From NCBI GenBank assembly GCA_037447655.1, contig JBBHKE010002718.1:1-64000 (forward strand): a stretch of 64,000 bases of DNA, written 5' to 3'. This stretch comes from Zygnema cylindricum (Eukaryota; Streptophyta; Zygnematophyceae; Zygnematales; Zygnemataceae). The translations under genes and the position numbers were made by a program. This document shows positions 11,547-21,518 of this stretch, in pieces. Positions within the stretch are counted from its first letter, which is position 1. Each line of letters starts with the position of its first letter. Below the pieces are notes generated by a model. It had not been told where the DNA came from. It saw nothing but the letters and a program-made list of their open reading frames with translations, and did not search any database.

Positions 11547-12746
11547 AGGAGTATGTGAGGTTTTCGGTGAGTCTTTTGTATCTTAGATCTCCCCTGAATC
11601 TGTAATCACGCTTTCACTCATGTCCCTTTCGGGAACGACCAAGTTCTCCTCACTTTCGGACTCAAATCAGATCCTTATCTTCTTTGTATATTTGAAGGGG
11701 TCAAATGACTTCCCTTCATCCATGACAACTAAGTGATTGACCAGAATGATATCTTTCTTTGCTAAGTCATAGACTCTATATCCCTTAACATCCTCATCAT
11801 ATCCCACAAAGTATCCATGTTTTCCCTTAGCATCTAGTTTCTAGTTTTTCCTATCCGTGTCAAGACTGTAAACTTGGCAACCAAATACTTTAAGGTGTGA
11901 GATATCTGGTTTCCTTCCAACCCATATCTTTTAAGGTGTCACTCCCTTTACAGCTGAGGTAAGGACTCTATTCTTGATGTAGTTGGCACAGTTCATTGCT
12001 TCTGCCCAAAATCTCTTTCTTATTTTCTTGTCAGCCAACATACTGCGTACACTATCTCCTAGTGTTCGATTCAGCCTCTCAGCTATCCCATTTTGTTCCG
12101 CGTTATATGGTACAGTTTTCTGGTGCTGCACTCCCTCATCTCTCAGATATTCCTCAAACTCGTTAGAGGTATATTCCCCCCCATTATCACTCATTATCCT
12201 CTTAATGGGGGTTTCATGCAACTTTTCACTCCAAGCTTTATATTCTTTGAAGTAAGTTGATGCTTCAGATTTTGTTTTCACAAAGTAGACTCTAGAGTAT
12301 CTAGACCAGTCATCAGTTACTGTCATCATAAACCTCTTTCCTCCAACCAAAGGTACTTTTCCAGGTCCCCAAATATCTGTGTGGACCAAATCTAACACAC
12401 TCTCACCTCTATATATCGTGGCTTTGGGAAAGGGAAGTTTATGAGCCTTACCTTGAGCACAACCACTACAACCATCCATCATTTCATTATCCCCAAACTG
12501 AATGCCATCTACTACCCCAACTTTTTTCATTTCCCTTAACCTATCAAAATGCACATGCCCCAACCGCTTATGCCAAATCATCATCTTAGGAACACCAACA
12601 TAGTAAGCATTCTTCTTTTCATTACTCAGATTAAGCCTAAACATTCCTTGGCTACCCTTATCTGCTGTGAAGTAAATTTCATCCCCATACTTAGCTGTAA
12701 AGACTCCCTTTCTAGTTAAGGTATCAAACTCATTGTCATCTAACAC
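11547..12746 (-). pseudogene. Copia B integrase
   Basis: The frame 12746-11931 holds the zinc region (WHKRLGHVHFDRL, CSGC), the core Asp residues in HTDIWGPGKVP and MSDNGGEYTS, and the Glu in IAERLNRTLGD, i.e. all three D,D-35-E residues are visible. After a stop near 11931 (the position reads TPYERW in C) the C-terminal part runs to about 11547 in broken frames with RKPDISHLKVFG-type motifs. The catalytic core looks intact; the polyprotein is not. Confidence 0.9.
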
Positions 12747-12773
12747 AGACGTAGAGACAAGATTTTTACTCAG

Positions 12774-13238
12774 CTAAGGAATGTAAAGTACATCTGAGAA
12801 TGTAAGTATAGAAGTCTTACCCTCCACTAAGACTATCAAATCTACTGATCCCACAAGATCTGTAGTAACCACCCTCCCATCCCCATACTCTATCTCTACG
12901 GTAGGAATTTTTCTTAACTTAGTGAAGAGTTCTTTATCACGACACATATGCATGGATGCACCTGAGTCGATGATCCATCCTTCCTGTGGAGCTTCCCAGA
13001 TTGCTCCAAGGGCACACTTCTGCCTCCGAGGAATCTCCTTCTCCTCCAGACTCTCGTAAAGAAGAATCTCCCCATCCTCCTCAGAGGACTCATCCTCGGT
13101 TTCTCCTGACACTTTTGTAACCACAAGTGCCTTTTTCTTCCCTCCGGAAGACCCCCTCCACGGTTCTCTTGGAGCCTCAGCTCTGATAGCTTGACACAAT
13201 CTGCGATAAAGTGTCCCTACTTTTTGCAATAATGACAA
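12774..13238 (-). pseudogene. Copia B protease
   Basis: A 154-codon frame with an acidic Gag-protease spacer (ETEDESSEEDGE) followed by WIIDSGASMHMC, an intact D-S-G aspartic protease site, and the FSDVLYIP motif. It would cleave the Gag-Pol precursor. It is separated from integrase by a stop at 12774-12776. Confidence 0.88.
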
Positions 13239-14109
13239 AGACCCTTTGGGGGCCTCTGTCCTCTAGAATGATCTTTTTCCCCTCTATAAGGTTTCTTCGG
13301 GTCCTTCCCCCATCGGTCCCCTCTTGCTGCTAGAGCTTGAATGCTCTTTCCTCCTCTCCTAATCTCCATTGTGTTTTCCTGCACAAGTATCATCATGACT
13401 ACTGTGTTCCATTTCCATGAACTATCAGGCAATCCCTGTACTCGGTACACTATGTTTTCGAACTCATCTGGTAATTTCATGATAAGGGTGTTAACTTTCA
13501 TTTTCATTGTACTTGTCCACCCGGCACTTTCCATTTCCATATACAAAGGAGAAAGATCATTACAGTAATCTTACATCTTTCTCCTTTGTAAGTGTAACTC
13601 AATAGCTTTTGCTCAGCCAACTGGAGCTCCTGAATAGTTCCAGCTCTATAAATCTCCACCACACTCTCCCACAACTCCTCGGCCTTGTAAATGTGAAGAT
13701 GAGGAGTGGCCAAACCTTGAGTGAGGTGCCTTAGAATGAAGTTCTTTGCAGCCATGTTTACATCCTCCCACATTTGAGTATCGTTCTCCACGGTCTTCAC
13801 GGTCGCCGCTCCCGATACTGTGGCAATAGGAGTGAGGGGTGTCTCCTTCCCTTTCTCCTTTTCGGACACACTACTGTCCCCATCATCTGCCTCCTTCGCT
13901 GAGGCAGCCGTTGTTGCAGAAAACCTTACTCCCCCAAATCCTGGTGGAGTTCGCGAAGGTGGACGTTTCACTTGTCCACTGACGATACCCCAGTATCGTT
14001 TTTCACACAAAGCTCCCATCATCATGGCTTCCCAATAGATGAACCGAAATCCATTGAAGGTGGGCACCCTAGAGGGTGGGCCCATAATCTGCAATTCTGT
14101 GTCCTCCAT
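13217..14109 (-). pseudogene. Copia B gag
   Basis: The start codon at 14107-14109 lies 20 bases inside the 5' LTR, and the frame crosses the primer-binding site (residues V/I-M-G). The frame 14109-13504 shifts to 13546-13217 near 13530. Gag forms the particle that houses reverse transcription. Visible features: an N-terminal VPTFNG(F/S)RFxYWEAMMMGALCEKRYWG segment and a C-terminal CCHC knuckle beginning CHYCKK, interrupted by a TAG stop where C has CCG-type coding, then GHFIADC in the sister copies. Confidence 0.88.
14076..14089 (-). other. Primer-binding site of copia B
   Basis: GATTATGGGCCCAC directly follows the 5' LTR in element sense. With one mismatch (position 2) it is complementary to the anticodon-arm sequence GTGGGCCCATAACC of plant initiator tRNA-Met as I recall it. 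Confidence 0.75.
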
Positions 14110-15095
14110 TGGACTACAGAATACAGGAAGCCTCTAGATAGTATTTAACTAACCCACTTTAAGCCACGACCAATTCTGCCCAAGAAGGCAAACTGACAAT
14201 TTGACTGCACCCCTATGCAGCCTGGACTCCCCAGGGTCCGTAGCAAAAAAAAATCACTGAAAACGGCCAACCAGGCGATAAGTTATGAGCCGGCAAAAAT
14301 GCCAATTTATACAAAGCTCTCTTTAGAGAGAGAGGTGTCTATCTACCAAATATTTCCTAAGTCCTAAATCCCTCTCACACCCCCTATCTACTAAAGTACG
14401 AACCAATCGTATTACTGTAAAGTACAGAAAGGTACTACGGCCGATGTACTTTCTGTACGGCCGGTGTACGACAAGGCTCTTGAGTGGACGCGTGTCATTT
14501 CTCCACTTGTTCGTATTTTCTCCGGAATTCCCGCGACCGAATGTCATCCTTCCACGCGGCGCCACGTCATGCCACGTCCATAAAAACCAAAGTGACCATT
14601 CCGCGATCTCGGTGACGACGTGCGCCGTCGGATTAAATCCGACATTAAATGTCGACCGTTCAAAGTGTCTGTTTCATTTGTTTCGTGCGAAATGACATTC
14701 GCACTAAACCTTAACAAGTTCTATGTTCGTTTCGTTTCATATTCCAGTTAGATCATTTCGGTACAATACAATAGTTTAAATATGAATGAAACCCTATATC
14801 ATCTAACGGACTTCTACGACAGACTGGTTAGAGCTAACGGCTACGCCGCGCTCTACCGGTCGGGGTTTCAGTCCTGCCGGACTCAGCCTTTTGTTGAGAG
14901 TGACTTAAGTCACTCTTTAGTCCTTCTTATGGAGCTGAGGCAGCAATGGCTCCATCGCTCTCTCTCTCTTTCAGTGACTACAACAAGTATGGGGGAAAGA
15001 GAGAAGAGATGGAGGCAGGCTGCCATCATTTCTTATATATGTTTTCCGCTAATTTATTTTAAAACTAGAAAATACAAAAACTATTTATTTCAACA
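14090..15095 (-). repeat. 5' LTR of copia B
   Basis: 1006 bp, same length as 8748-9753, TG...CA ends. It contains the gag ATG near its inner end, a tRNA-like module (about 14806-14894) and the palindrome 14897-14916. Confidence 0.95.
14806..14894 (+). other. tRNA-like module in B 5' LTR
   Basis: Copy of the module at 9465 with A-box-like TGGTTAGAGCT. One G of the GGGGG run before the B-box is replaced (GGGGTTTCAGTCC), which damages the B-box, and the T run is four bases. So the two LTRs of one element differ in this feature. Confidence 0.5.
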
Positions 15096-15100
15096 GAAAC

Positions 15101-15600
15101 AACCTTTTCATAGCATGATAATGATCTGACATACTACCTCCAGAATACTTAAATTCAAAAATTTGAGTGGCTATATTAGTCTGGACGGTAACATCTAGCT
15201 GAACATACATAGCACGTACACTAAACCAAACTTCAGAGGCTTTCTTCATCTCAAGATACAACATGACTAAATCTTTTGTCATAGACTGCTTCAAGACGTT
15301 GAGGCAATGAAGATTCTTCATTCTCCAATCCGGCGCAGTCACATCCGCTGTTCCTTCCGCATTGGGTGACAAGTCCCTCTCCTCGATATATGAGCTCAAC
15401 ATATCTTCCCAGTATAAGTAGTCAGTTCCGTCAAAAATAGGCAATTTGAGCCGTGGGCCCATAACCTGTTGAAGGTCATGGGCATTAAGACTCGGTTGTG
15501 ATCCACTCCCACTAGGAGTCACACTTGCACCAGCAAGAGAAGGTGGAGCACTAGGGCTAATAGGAGCACTTGCAATAGGGGCTGAGCCATTATCACACAT
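15101..15600 (-). pseudogene. Copia A gag, N-terminal part
   Basis: ATG at 15598-15600 lies 134 bases inside the 5' LTR, so about 44 residues (Ser/Pro/Ala-rich) are LTR-encoded. The frame then crosses the primer site as Q-V-M-G-P and continues into LKLPIFDGTDYLYWEDMLSSYIEERD, the copia Gag N-terminal fold. It stays open until the GAAAC duplication, where B cuts it; across the insertion the frame would resume at 8742. The start is chosen as the first ATG of the frame. Confidence 0.8.
15453..15466 (-). other. Primer-binding site of copia A
   Basis: GGTTATGGGCCCAC follows the LTR in element sense and is a perfect 14-base complement of the anticodon arm of plant initiator tRNA-Met (recalled sequence). 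It overlaps gag codons. Confidence 0.82.
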
Positions 15601-16136
15601 GTTAGCGGAAGCAAACCCAAAGAGAAATGCCTAAAAGACTAGATCTATAGTGTAAGATATGTATCTCCAAACGAAAGAGGTCTTTCAACCAAACAAACAT
15701 GTACTATAAGCAAATTAGAGACAATAGAGCATAAAACACCTTAAACTGCACTCAGTGCTCTCATTTCCTTCACTCTTGTGTAGAATGTACATTCGGTATC
15801 AAACTGATCATTCCTAATTGAATTAAATACTCTAAAGATCCTCAAAATATCTAAAACGTATGTACAAGGTTCACCAGACAGCCTACTGACAAAAATCTAA
15901 GTGTTTGGACCAGAATTGTCCACTAACAATATCTATACCCTAAAAATCCGGGTGATTCTTATCACGTCTACATTCATTGGCGGCCCTACACACTAATTTA
16001 CTTAAAGATAAGTATTCGTGTAGATACTACAAAAAATCCACACTAAATTTGGTCAATATTGAACAGTTGGTATTCCAAAAATATTCTAAGTCCTAGACTC
16101 AAATTTCTAAGGCTTACTAAAGCTTACTTTTCAATA
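15467..16136 (-). repeat. 5' LTR of copia A
   Basis: 670 bp; pairs with 4264-4988 but lacks its 55-bp duplication. It carries the gag start region. In element sense it begins TATTGAAAAG, not TG. Confidence 0.93.
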
Positions 16137-16141
16137 GGTAC

Positions 16142-16958
16142 AATATTGTGACGGTTGACAACGACTACGAAAATGGTGACGCCTACAAAAACAGCGACAG
16201 TTATAGACGTCTACATTTTTGTTATTTTGTGACATGGCAAATGTTTAGGGTTTTGTAACATTCTGACGTCACACTCACTTGTGACATCACAGATTCAAGA
16301 ACTTTCGGCCATGGATACCCGATTTCATTTTCTCTACTTTTTTCGCTCTACTTGCCATAAAAACATAAATAAAGGTAGTTAAAAAAAATATTTTTTTCAA
16401 ATATATTTCATTTTATACCAATTTTGTTGTGCCTCACTGTAAAAAGTGTGAGATAAAAGTGATAGTGTGAGAGGGAGAGGGGAGAGGCGACGACGATGCA
16501 AAATTTTATCGAGGACCCATGAATGAAATTGGAGGTCCAAGACCCCTACAAATTTTTTTGCGTACATCCTCGTCTTTCCCATACATGCACGTGAATGGCG
16601 AGAGAAAAATAGCGAGTACTCTCCCTCATCCTAAATTTTTCCCACTTGTGTGGCGCGTGCGTGGGTCATTTTTCATTCGTTATTTGGGTGGTACTTTCTC
16701 TAAAATCAGGTCGCGAGGTGATTTTGGATGAAGTATTTTGACGGGTTGGATTCTCTTGCCCGGGGGTTGAAAAAAGGAAAAACCAAACTGCGTTCACATG
16801 ACAACAAATATGAAGTACATTTAAAGTATCGACTTGAAGTTTGTTATACTTTTAAAGAATTGACGTTTTTGTACGGCTAAAGTTTTTCTCGTATGGAACT
16901 GCGTTTTAGGTGAAAACGACAGATTAAAGTCGATACTTTAATACATGGGGACGTACCC
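16142..16958. repeat. Right part of the split Harbinger-like element
   Basis: Non-coding. Aligns with 39497-40210 (shared blocks: ATGTTTAGGGTTTTGT, GTTGTGCCTCA, GAGGGAGAGGGGAGAGGC, GGACCCATGAA), so both copies belong to one family. Ends with the TIR TACATGGGGACGTACCC and TAA. Confidence 0.7.
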
Positions 16959-16961
16959 TAA

Positions 16962-17348
16962 CTTGTCACTCAAAAAAGTGACTTACGTAGACGTGTGACA
17001 GATGAACTGGTACACAAAATGAGGCGAAACTTCCACTCGGCTTCAATTTGAGGCTTTCCTCCGCACGCTGTACATTTTTTGTGACTTCGTAATGTCTATA
17101 TGCCACATTGTGGACGTGTCGAAACCCTAAAATACCTTTTGTTGTCGCACAGAAATGCGGTTTCGTTTTTCGTCTTCCCACTTGCCAACAGGTGGCTAAT
17201 GTTTTTCCTACGTCGTATGTGTGAAGACACGTGTGTTTGAGAGAGACGACCCTTGTATGAAAATCAGCGCACGAAAAACAGTACGTACAGGCTAGAAACC
17301 TGCAGTGTGTTTTTTTTTTGGTACTCAGCGCACAAAAATTGTAAAAAG
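16962..17348. other. Spacer without gene
   Basis: No repeat partner or credible coding sequence seen. The 136-codon minus frame 17376-16966 lacks recognisable motifs and runs into the neighbouring MITE. Confidence 0.5.
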
Positions 17349-17356
17349 CTTCAGAC

Positions 17357-17719
17357 CATAGTTCAAAAGTAGGCATTTCAATTGTAGGCCTTTTATCGAC
17401 GCCTTTTTCGTAAGTTGTGTAATGGGCTTTTCATGTGACCTTCTTAAGTGGCTACTTTGATCAACGACCGTCCGATCGTCCAAATCTGACGGTTTAAATA
17501 AAAATACCTTAAAACTCACAGAAAAATATTTTTTTGTCCAAATGTTTTTCAAAATTTAGACATGACACTTAATTCTCTATCGAACGATGTGCAACTCAAC
17601 CCTGTTACTATTTTATTTCATTTTGCGGCCAATACAATATGGGTCTTAAAGGTATATTGTATTTTTTGCGTACAATAGGCATATTGTATGGGTGTACTTT
17701 CACCTAATTTTGAACTATG
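17357..17719. mobile_element. hAT-like MITE, copy 1
   Basis: 363 bp with terminal inverted repeats CATAGTTCAAAAGTAGG / CCTAATTTTGAACTATG and a perfect 8-bp target duplication CTTCAGAC (17349-17356 and 17720-17727), the duplication size of hAT elements. No coding capacity. A second copy lies at 31603-31972. Confidence 0.85.
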
Positions 17720-17814
17720 CTTCAGACACAGCGTATGCCTATTCGCTCGTCTTAGGGTGAAGTTCCATCATACATTTTTGTAATTGTACAACAAACTCTA
17801 AAGACCGGGTCGAT

Positions 17815-18280
17815 TGAGTCGATGTTCCATCACGTAGAGTCTGTAAGCCACGTGTTCTAAATTGACAGGCACCACGCAAGCTACGATCCGATATTGAATA
17901 TCTTTCAGATTTTTAGCACCGACAAACTTAAGTTCAAACCTTGACTTGCGTACCATGTACCTGCGTACGAAGTAATTATACGACAAAAGTTTTATATTTT
18001 TTGCAGATGCCAATTTGTACGCCAGCTCATTTTTTAGGGTTTTAGTTTGCGAACATAACGAAAGTCCTTTGAGAGAAATAGTGTGAAAAACAAAAGTTAC
18101 CGAAAATAACCTGACGAGGGAATGTTAGGAAATTTCGTTTTTATTTTCGGTTGTATTTTGGAAACCGCGTGTCATGTGCAAATCTTAAGATTTTTTGTTG
18201 GTTTCCATGTGAAAGTAAGCAATCATCCACATTATGCGATTTTTTTTGTATCGGCCAACCCACCTGAGGTGGGATAATGA
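17815..18280. repeat. Dispersed repeat, copy 1
   Basis: Pairs in direct orientation with 34796-35240. Shared blocks include TTGATGTTCCATCACG-like sequence near 17820, ACGCCAGCTCATTTTTTAGGGTT at 18021 and GCCAACCCACCT at 18255. No terminal repeats or coding region identified. Confidence 0.7.
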
Positions 18281-19155
18281 TCTGAGAAAAAACGAAAGCG
18301 AACTCTCGCGGATGAACATCGGCGGCGGTGTACTTCCAAGACCAGAATGTCGACGATTCTGCAATGTTGTTCTATAAAAACAAAATAGGCGATTTAGCGA
18401 AAGTCAGTGCATTCTTCACAGCCACTTTTAGCTAATGGAGCGTCATCCGGGTCAAGTTCCATCGATCATTCTACATTATGGCCAACTCTGGGCGATTAAT
18501 TGAGGTGGACTTCCATTGCGAAAAGTGGGAGTTTTACTTAAAAGTGGTCTGATTTAAGTACAAGTTAAATGGGTTAATTTTTCGCCGAAAACAACATTGA
18601 AGGAAAAGTATCAAGTTTGTAGAAGCAAAATAGGACCCGTGGTTGATTACACTTTTTTTGTGGCCGTCACAGCCCTAGATTTGTTAGGCCGTGCACAATG
18701 AGGCGGGTTCGAATGCGCGTGTAAAGCGGTCGCGTGGAAAAGTTCAAAAAATTACGATGGTAGCGTAATAATACCGCGTCGCAAGGGCCGCAGCCGGGTG
18801 GCTGCGAATCTGCCGAAATTATCCCGTCACACTCCCACCATCAAAGTTTGCCGCCGCCTTTTTGTCGTTGCGTTTTGAAATTTTGTGTAGTATATTTAAT
18901 GCCCCTCTGTACAAGTCATTAATTACCTCCGACAATACAAATTTTTCCTCCAACGGTACATATATTACCTCCGCTTGTACAGATATTGCATTCAGACTTT
19001 GCATCCAAATATTCTTTCAAGATTTTAAGCATCTAATATTTCTCTACGTGTTACAAACCAGAATGAGCCATGCAAATAAAAAGTGTTATAATGTCGCGAC
19101 CTAATGGAAGGCACGCCCTTCAGTAAAAATTTTCGTACAATTACTGAGATGCCTA
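18281..19155. other. Spacer without gene
   Basis: No gene, RNA gene or clear repeat recognised. A stretch near 18900-19000 repeats the motif TTACCTCCG a few times. Confidence 0.45.
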
Positions 19156-19159
19156 ATGG

Positions 19160-19602
19160 AAGTCCAACCTGAGGTCGCTTCTCCATCAAGCGCCGACATT
19201 AATCGTACGGAAACGTTTACTGCCACTAAAATTTGGTTCACTTCTCCATCAGGTCGTGTTAGCAAGGAGTGAATCGTGGACATGCTTTCCTTCGATTGAT
19301 GCACTTAGATTTCTGTTCTGATGGCAAGCGTCGTCAAAGATTCCAAAAGCGAAATATCTAAACTAGTATCCGTACAACCAGCCGTTTTGTCGTTATTTCA
19401 ACAGTTTTATATATTTGTCGAAAAGAAATGGATGTACAGACGTACACAGATGTACCATTAGAACTTTCATGTTTCATCAATGTACCAGCTGTCCTTTTAA
19501 ACCCATGGCTCCGATTTCACTTTTTACTTTGAAACTTTGATGCGTCCGCCTCTGACGTTAATCAAAGCGGCCGCCTTTTGTGCATACGTCTTTCACGGCC
19601 TG
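19160..19602. repeat. Dispersed repeat, uninterrupted copy
   Basis: From about CTTCTCCATCAAGCGCCGAC to GTCTTTCACGGCC. The same sequence occurs at 33257-34335, where a 639-bp element is inserted; this copy therefore gives the empty site. A partial inverted copy of its start lies at about 26605-26650. Confidence 0.8.
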
Positions 19603-20363
19603 TAATCTGCAATTCTGTGTCCTCCATTGGACTACAGAATACAGGAAGCCTCTAGATAGTGTTTAACTAACCCACTTTAAGCCACAACCACTTCTGCCCA
19701 AGAAGGTAAACTGACAATTTGACTGCACTCCTGTGCAGCATGGACTCCTTTGAGTCCGTAGCAAAAAGAATCACTCAAAACGGCCAACCAGCCGATAAGT
19801 TATAGGGTGGCAAAGATGCCAATTTATACAAACTCTCAGAGAGAGAGGACTATCTTCCTAAATTTTCCTAAGTCCTAGTTTTTCCTAATTCCCTCTCACA
19901 GCTCCTATCTACTGCCTGTACGAACCAATCACAAAACTGTATAGTACTAGAAAGTACTACTGCCGATGTACTTTCTGTACGGCCTCTGTACGACAAGGCC
20001 ATTAAGTAGACGCGTGTCCACTTTCAACTCGTCCGTACGTTCCTCGGAATTCCCGCGACCGAATGATGTCTTCCCACGTGGCGCCAGGTCATGCCACGTC
20101 ACTAAATGCCAAAATGACCATTCCGGGATTTCGGCGATGATGTGCGCCGTTAGATTTGACGCGAAATTCAATCTCGGCCGTAATAAATACTTGCGCGATA
20201 TTTGTTTCGCTGTCGAAACAAAATGCGCGATATCCATTTCAAACAAGTACAGTACTTCGTATTTTGTAGAACTGTATCTATGCGTGGCGTTAAGAGTTTC
20301 AGTTAAATGAATCTAGTACATTACAATAGTTTAAATAGTAATGAAACCCTATATCTCCTAACG

Positions 20364-20450
20364 GACTTCTACGACAGACTGGTTAGAGCTAACGGCTACG
20401 CCGCGCTCTGCCGGTCGGGGGTTCGAGTCCTGCCGGACTCAACCTTTTGT
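20364..20450 (+). other. tRNA-like module in C 3' LTR
   Basis: A-box-like TGGTTAGAGCT at 20390 and B-box GGTTCGAGTCC at 20420-20430, T4 run at 20444-20447, followed by a CTCAAC/GTTGAG hairpin. Antisense to the element. The sequence GACTGGTTAGAGCTAACGG is shared with the 5' LTR of B. Confidence 0.6.
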
Positions 20451-20452
20451 TG

Positions 20453-20472
20453 AGAGTGGCTTAAGCCACTCT
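20453..20472. repeat. Covaried palindrome in C 3' LTR
   Basis: AGAGTGGCTTAAGCCACTCT is again a perfect 20-bp palindrome, but differs from the B/D version at two symmetric positions (A to G on one arm, T to C on the other), so pairing is conserved although the sequence changed. Confidence 0.9.
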
Positions 20473-20659
20473 TTAGTCCTTCCTATGGAGTTGAGGCAGC
20501 CATGGCTCCATTGCTCTCTCTCTCTCTCCTTCAGTGACTACAACAAGTATGGGGGCGAGAGAGAGAGAAGAGATAGAGGCAGGCTGCCTACATTTTCTAT
20601 TCATGTTTTCTAATAAATTTAGACCTAGAAAATATACTAAAAACTACTTATTTCAACAC

Positions 20660-20676
20660 TCCCCTTATTTTCTAGT
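20660..20676 (-). other. Polypurine tract of copia C
   Basis: CTAGAAAATAAGGGGAG in element sense adjoining the 3' LTR, identical to the tract of B. Confidence 0.85.
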
Positions 20677-21491
20677 CTAATTTTAATTTTTCTTTTAAGC
20701 CACATATTTCCTTACAATATTTTAACTTTGGAGAGGGCACAGGTTTGGTCATCATGTCAGCCACCATTTCCTCATCAGATCTATATACAAGATTCACTAT
20801 TTTATCCTCCACTTTTTCTCTTACAAAACTTAATCTTATGTCCATATGTTTAGCCTTAAAATGATGTTTTGGATTGGCTGCAATTGCTATGGCCGCTTGA
20901 TTATCACAAAAAACTTCATGCACTCCCTCTTTCATATACCCCAGTTCTTGCAGTAAGGACTTGACCCACATCAACTCTTTCACAGCAGAACAAGAGGCCA
21001 TGTACTCAGCCTCCATAGTGGACTGAGCAACCACCTTTTGTTGCTTACTGCTCCAACAGCAAGCACCTTCCCCAACATACAACACATTCCCAGAAGTGCA
21101 TCGTCTCATAGGTGCGTTCCGAATAACTTGCATCACTCCAAGTAGTGATGTCAGTGTGCTCCCCTCCCAAATGCAACCATAACTCTCTAGTTCCCACCAG
21201 ATATCTCATGACTCTCTTGGCTGCCTCCCAATCCCTCTTCCTAGGATCATTAAGACTCCTACTGAGTACACCAACTGCCGCCGCTATGTCCGGCCTGGTA
21301 CAATTCATAAAATAGATTAAGCTTCCTACGACCTGTCTATAAGGGATAGACTTCATGAACTCTCTCTCCTCTGGACTCATCTGATCGTCTAAGATCATCA
21401 CTCCTCCTTCTACACTCCCATCACTTACTTTTTTCAAGTCCATGGGAGTGGTACAACTGTTAGCATTTTCCATCTGGAATTTCTCAAGCAT
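20672..21491 (-). pseudogene. Copia C RT C-terminus and RNase H
   Basis: Two overlapping frames, 21491-21045 and 21136-20672. The first continues RT (NMLEKFQMENANSCTTPMDL, IPYRQVVGSLIYFMNCTRPD) and ends after WSDASY, the first RNase H motif; the second resumes with RRCTSGNVLYVGEGACCWSS and carries EAEYMAS, FCDNQAAIAIA, KHHFKAKHMDI and the C-terminus. A one-base shift at about 21120 (TCCGAATAACTTG against TCCCCATAACTGG in B) separates them. The product would be RNase H of the reverse transcription complex. Confidence 0.9.
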
Positions 21492-21518
21492 ATTACCTAT
21501 TGCTTCTTTCTGAGTAAG

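Larger units (their letters stand above)
8748..15095 (-). mobile_element. Copia-type LTR retrotransposon B, nested in A
   Basis: A complete 6348-bp copia element on the minus strand inside gag of element A. Both LTRs are 1006 bp and differ at few positions by eye, so it is fairly young. The 5-bp duplication GAAAC is perfect (8743-8747 and 15096-15100). In element sense: 5' LTR 14090-15095, gag start in the LTR, anticodon-arm-type primer site, gag-protease-integrase-RT-RNase H, polypurine tract, 3' LTR. Several frameshifts and stops inactivate it. Confidence 0.96.
4264..16136 (-). mobile_element. Copia-type LTR retrotransposon A
   Basis: Ty1/copia element on the minus strand: 5' LTR 15467-16136, gag from 15600, pol in the order protease-integrase-RT-RNase H, polypurine tract, 3' LTR 4264-4988. 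The target duplication GGTAC is perfect (4259-4263 and 16137-16141). Copia B is inserted in gag; without B and its duplicated GAAAC the element is about 5.5 kb, a normal copia size. LTR ends read TA...CA instead of TG...CA in both copies. Pol is broken by frameshifts and stops, so it is dead. Confidence 0.93.
3623..16958. mobile_element. Harbinger-like TIR element interrupted by copia A
   Basis: The left end GGGTACGTCCCCATGTA (from 3623) is the exact reverse complement of the right end TACATGGGGACGTACCC (to 16958); imperfect pairing continues inward. TAA lies directly outside both ends (3620-3622 and 16959-16961), fitting the 3-bp TWA duplication of PIF/Harbinger-type elements. Removing copia A and one copy of its TSD leaves about 1.46 kb. 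No transposase is visible, so it is non-autonomous. The same terminal motif occurs at 32425/33205, and similar ends lie near 26592 and 40277, so this is a dispersed family. Superfamily assignment rests on TSD size and GGG terminus only. Confidence 0.7.
19608..20659 (-). repeat. 3' LTR of copia C
   Basis: 1052 bp, TG...CA in plus view (TGCAATTCTG to TTTCAACA). Clearly related to B LTRs, with a longer microsatellite-like CTCTCTCT stretch and a covaried palindrome. Confidence 0.94.
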
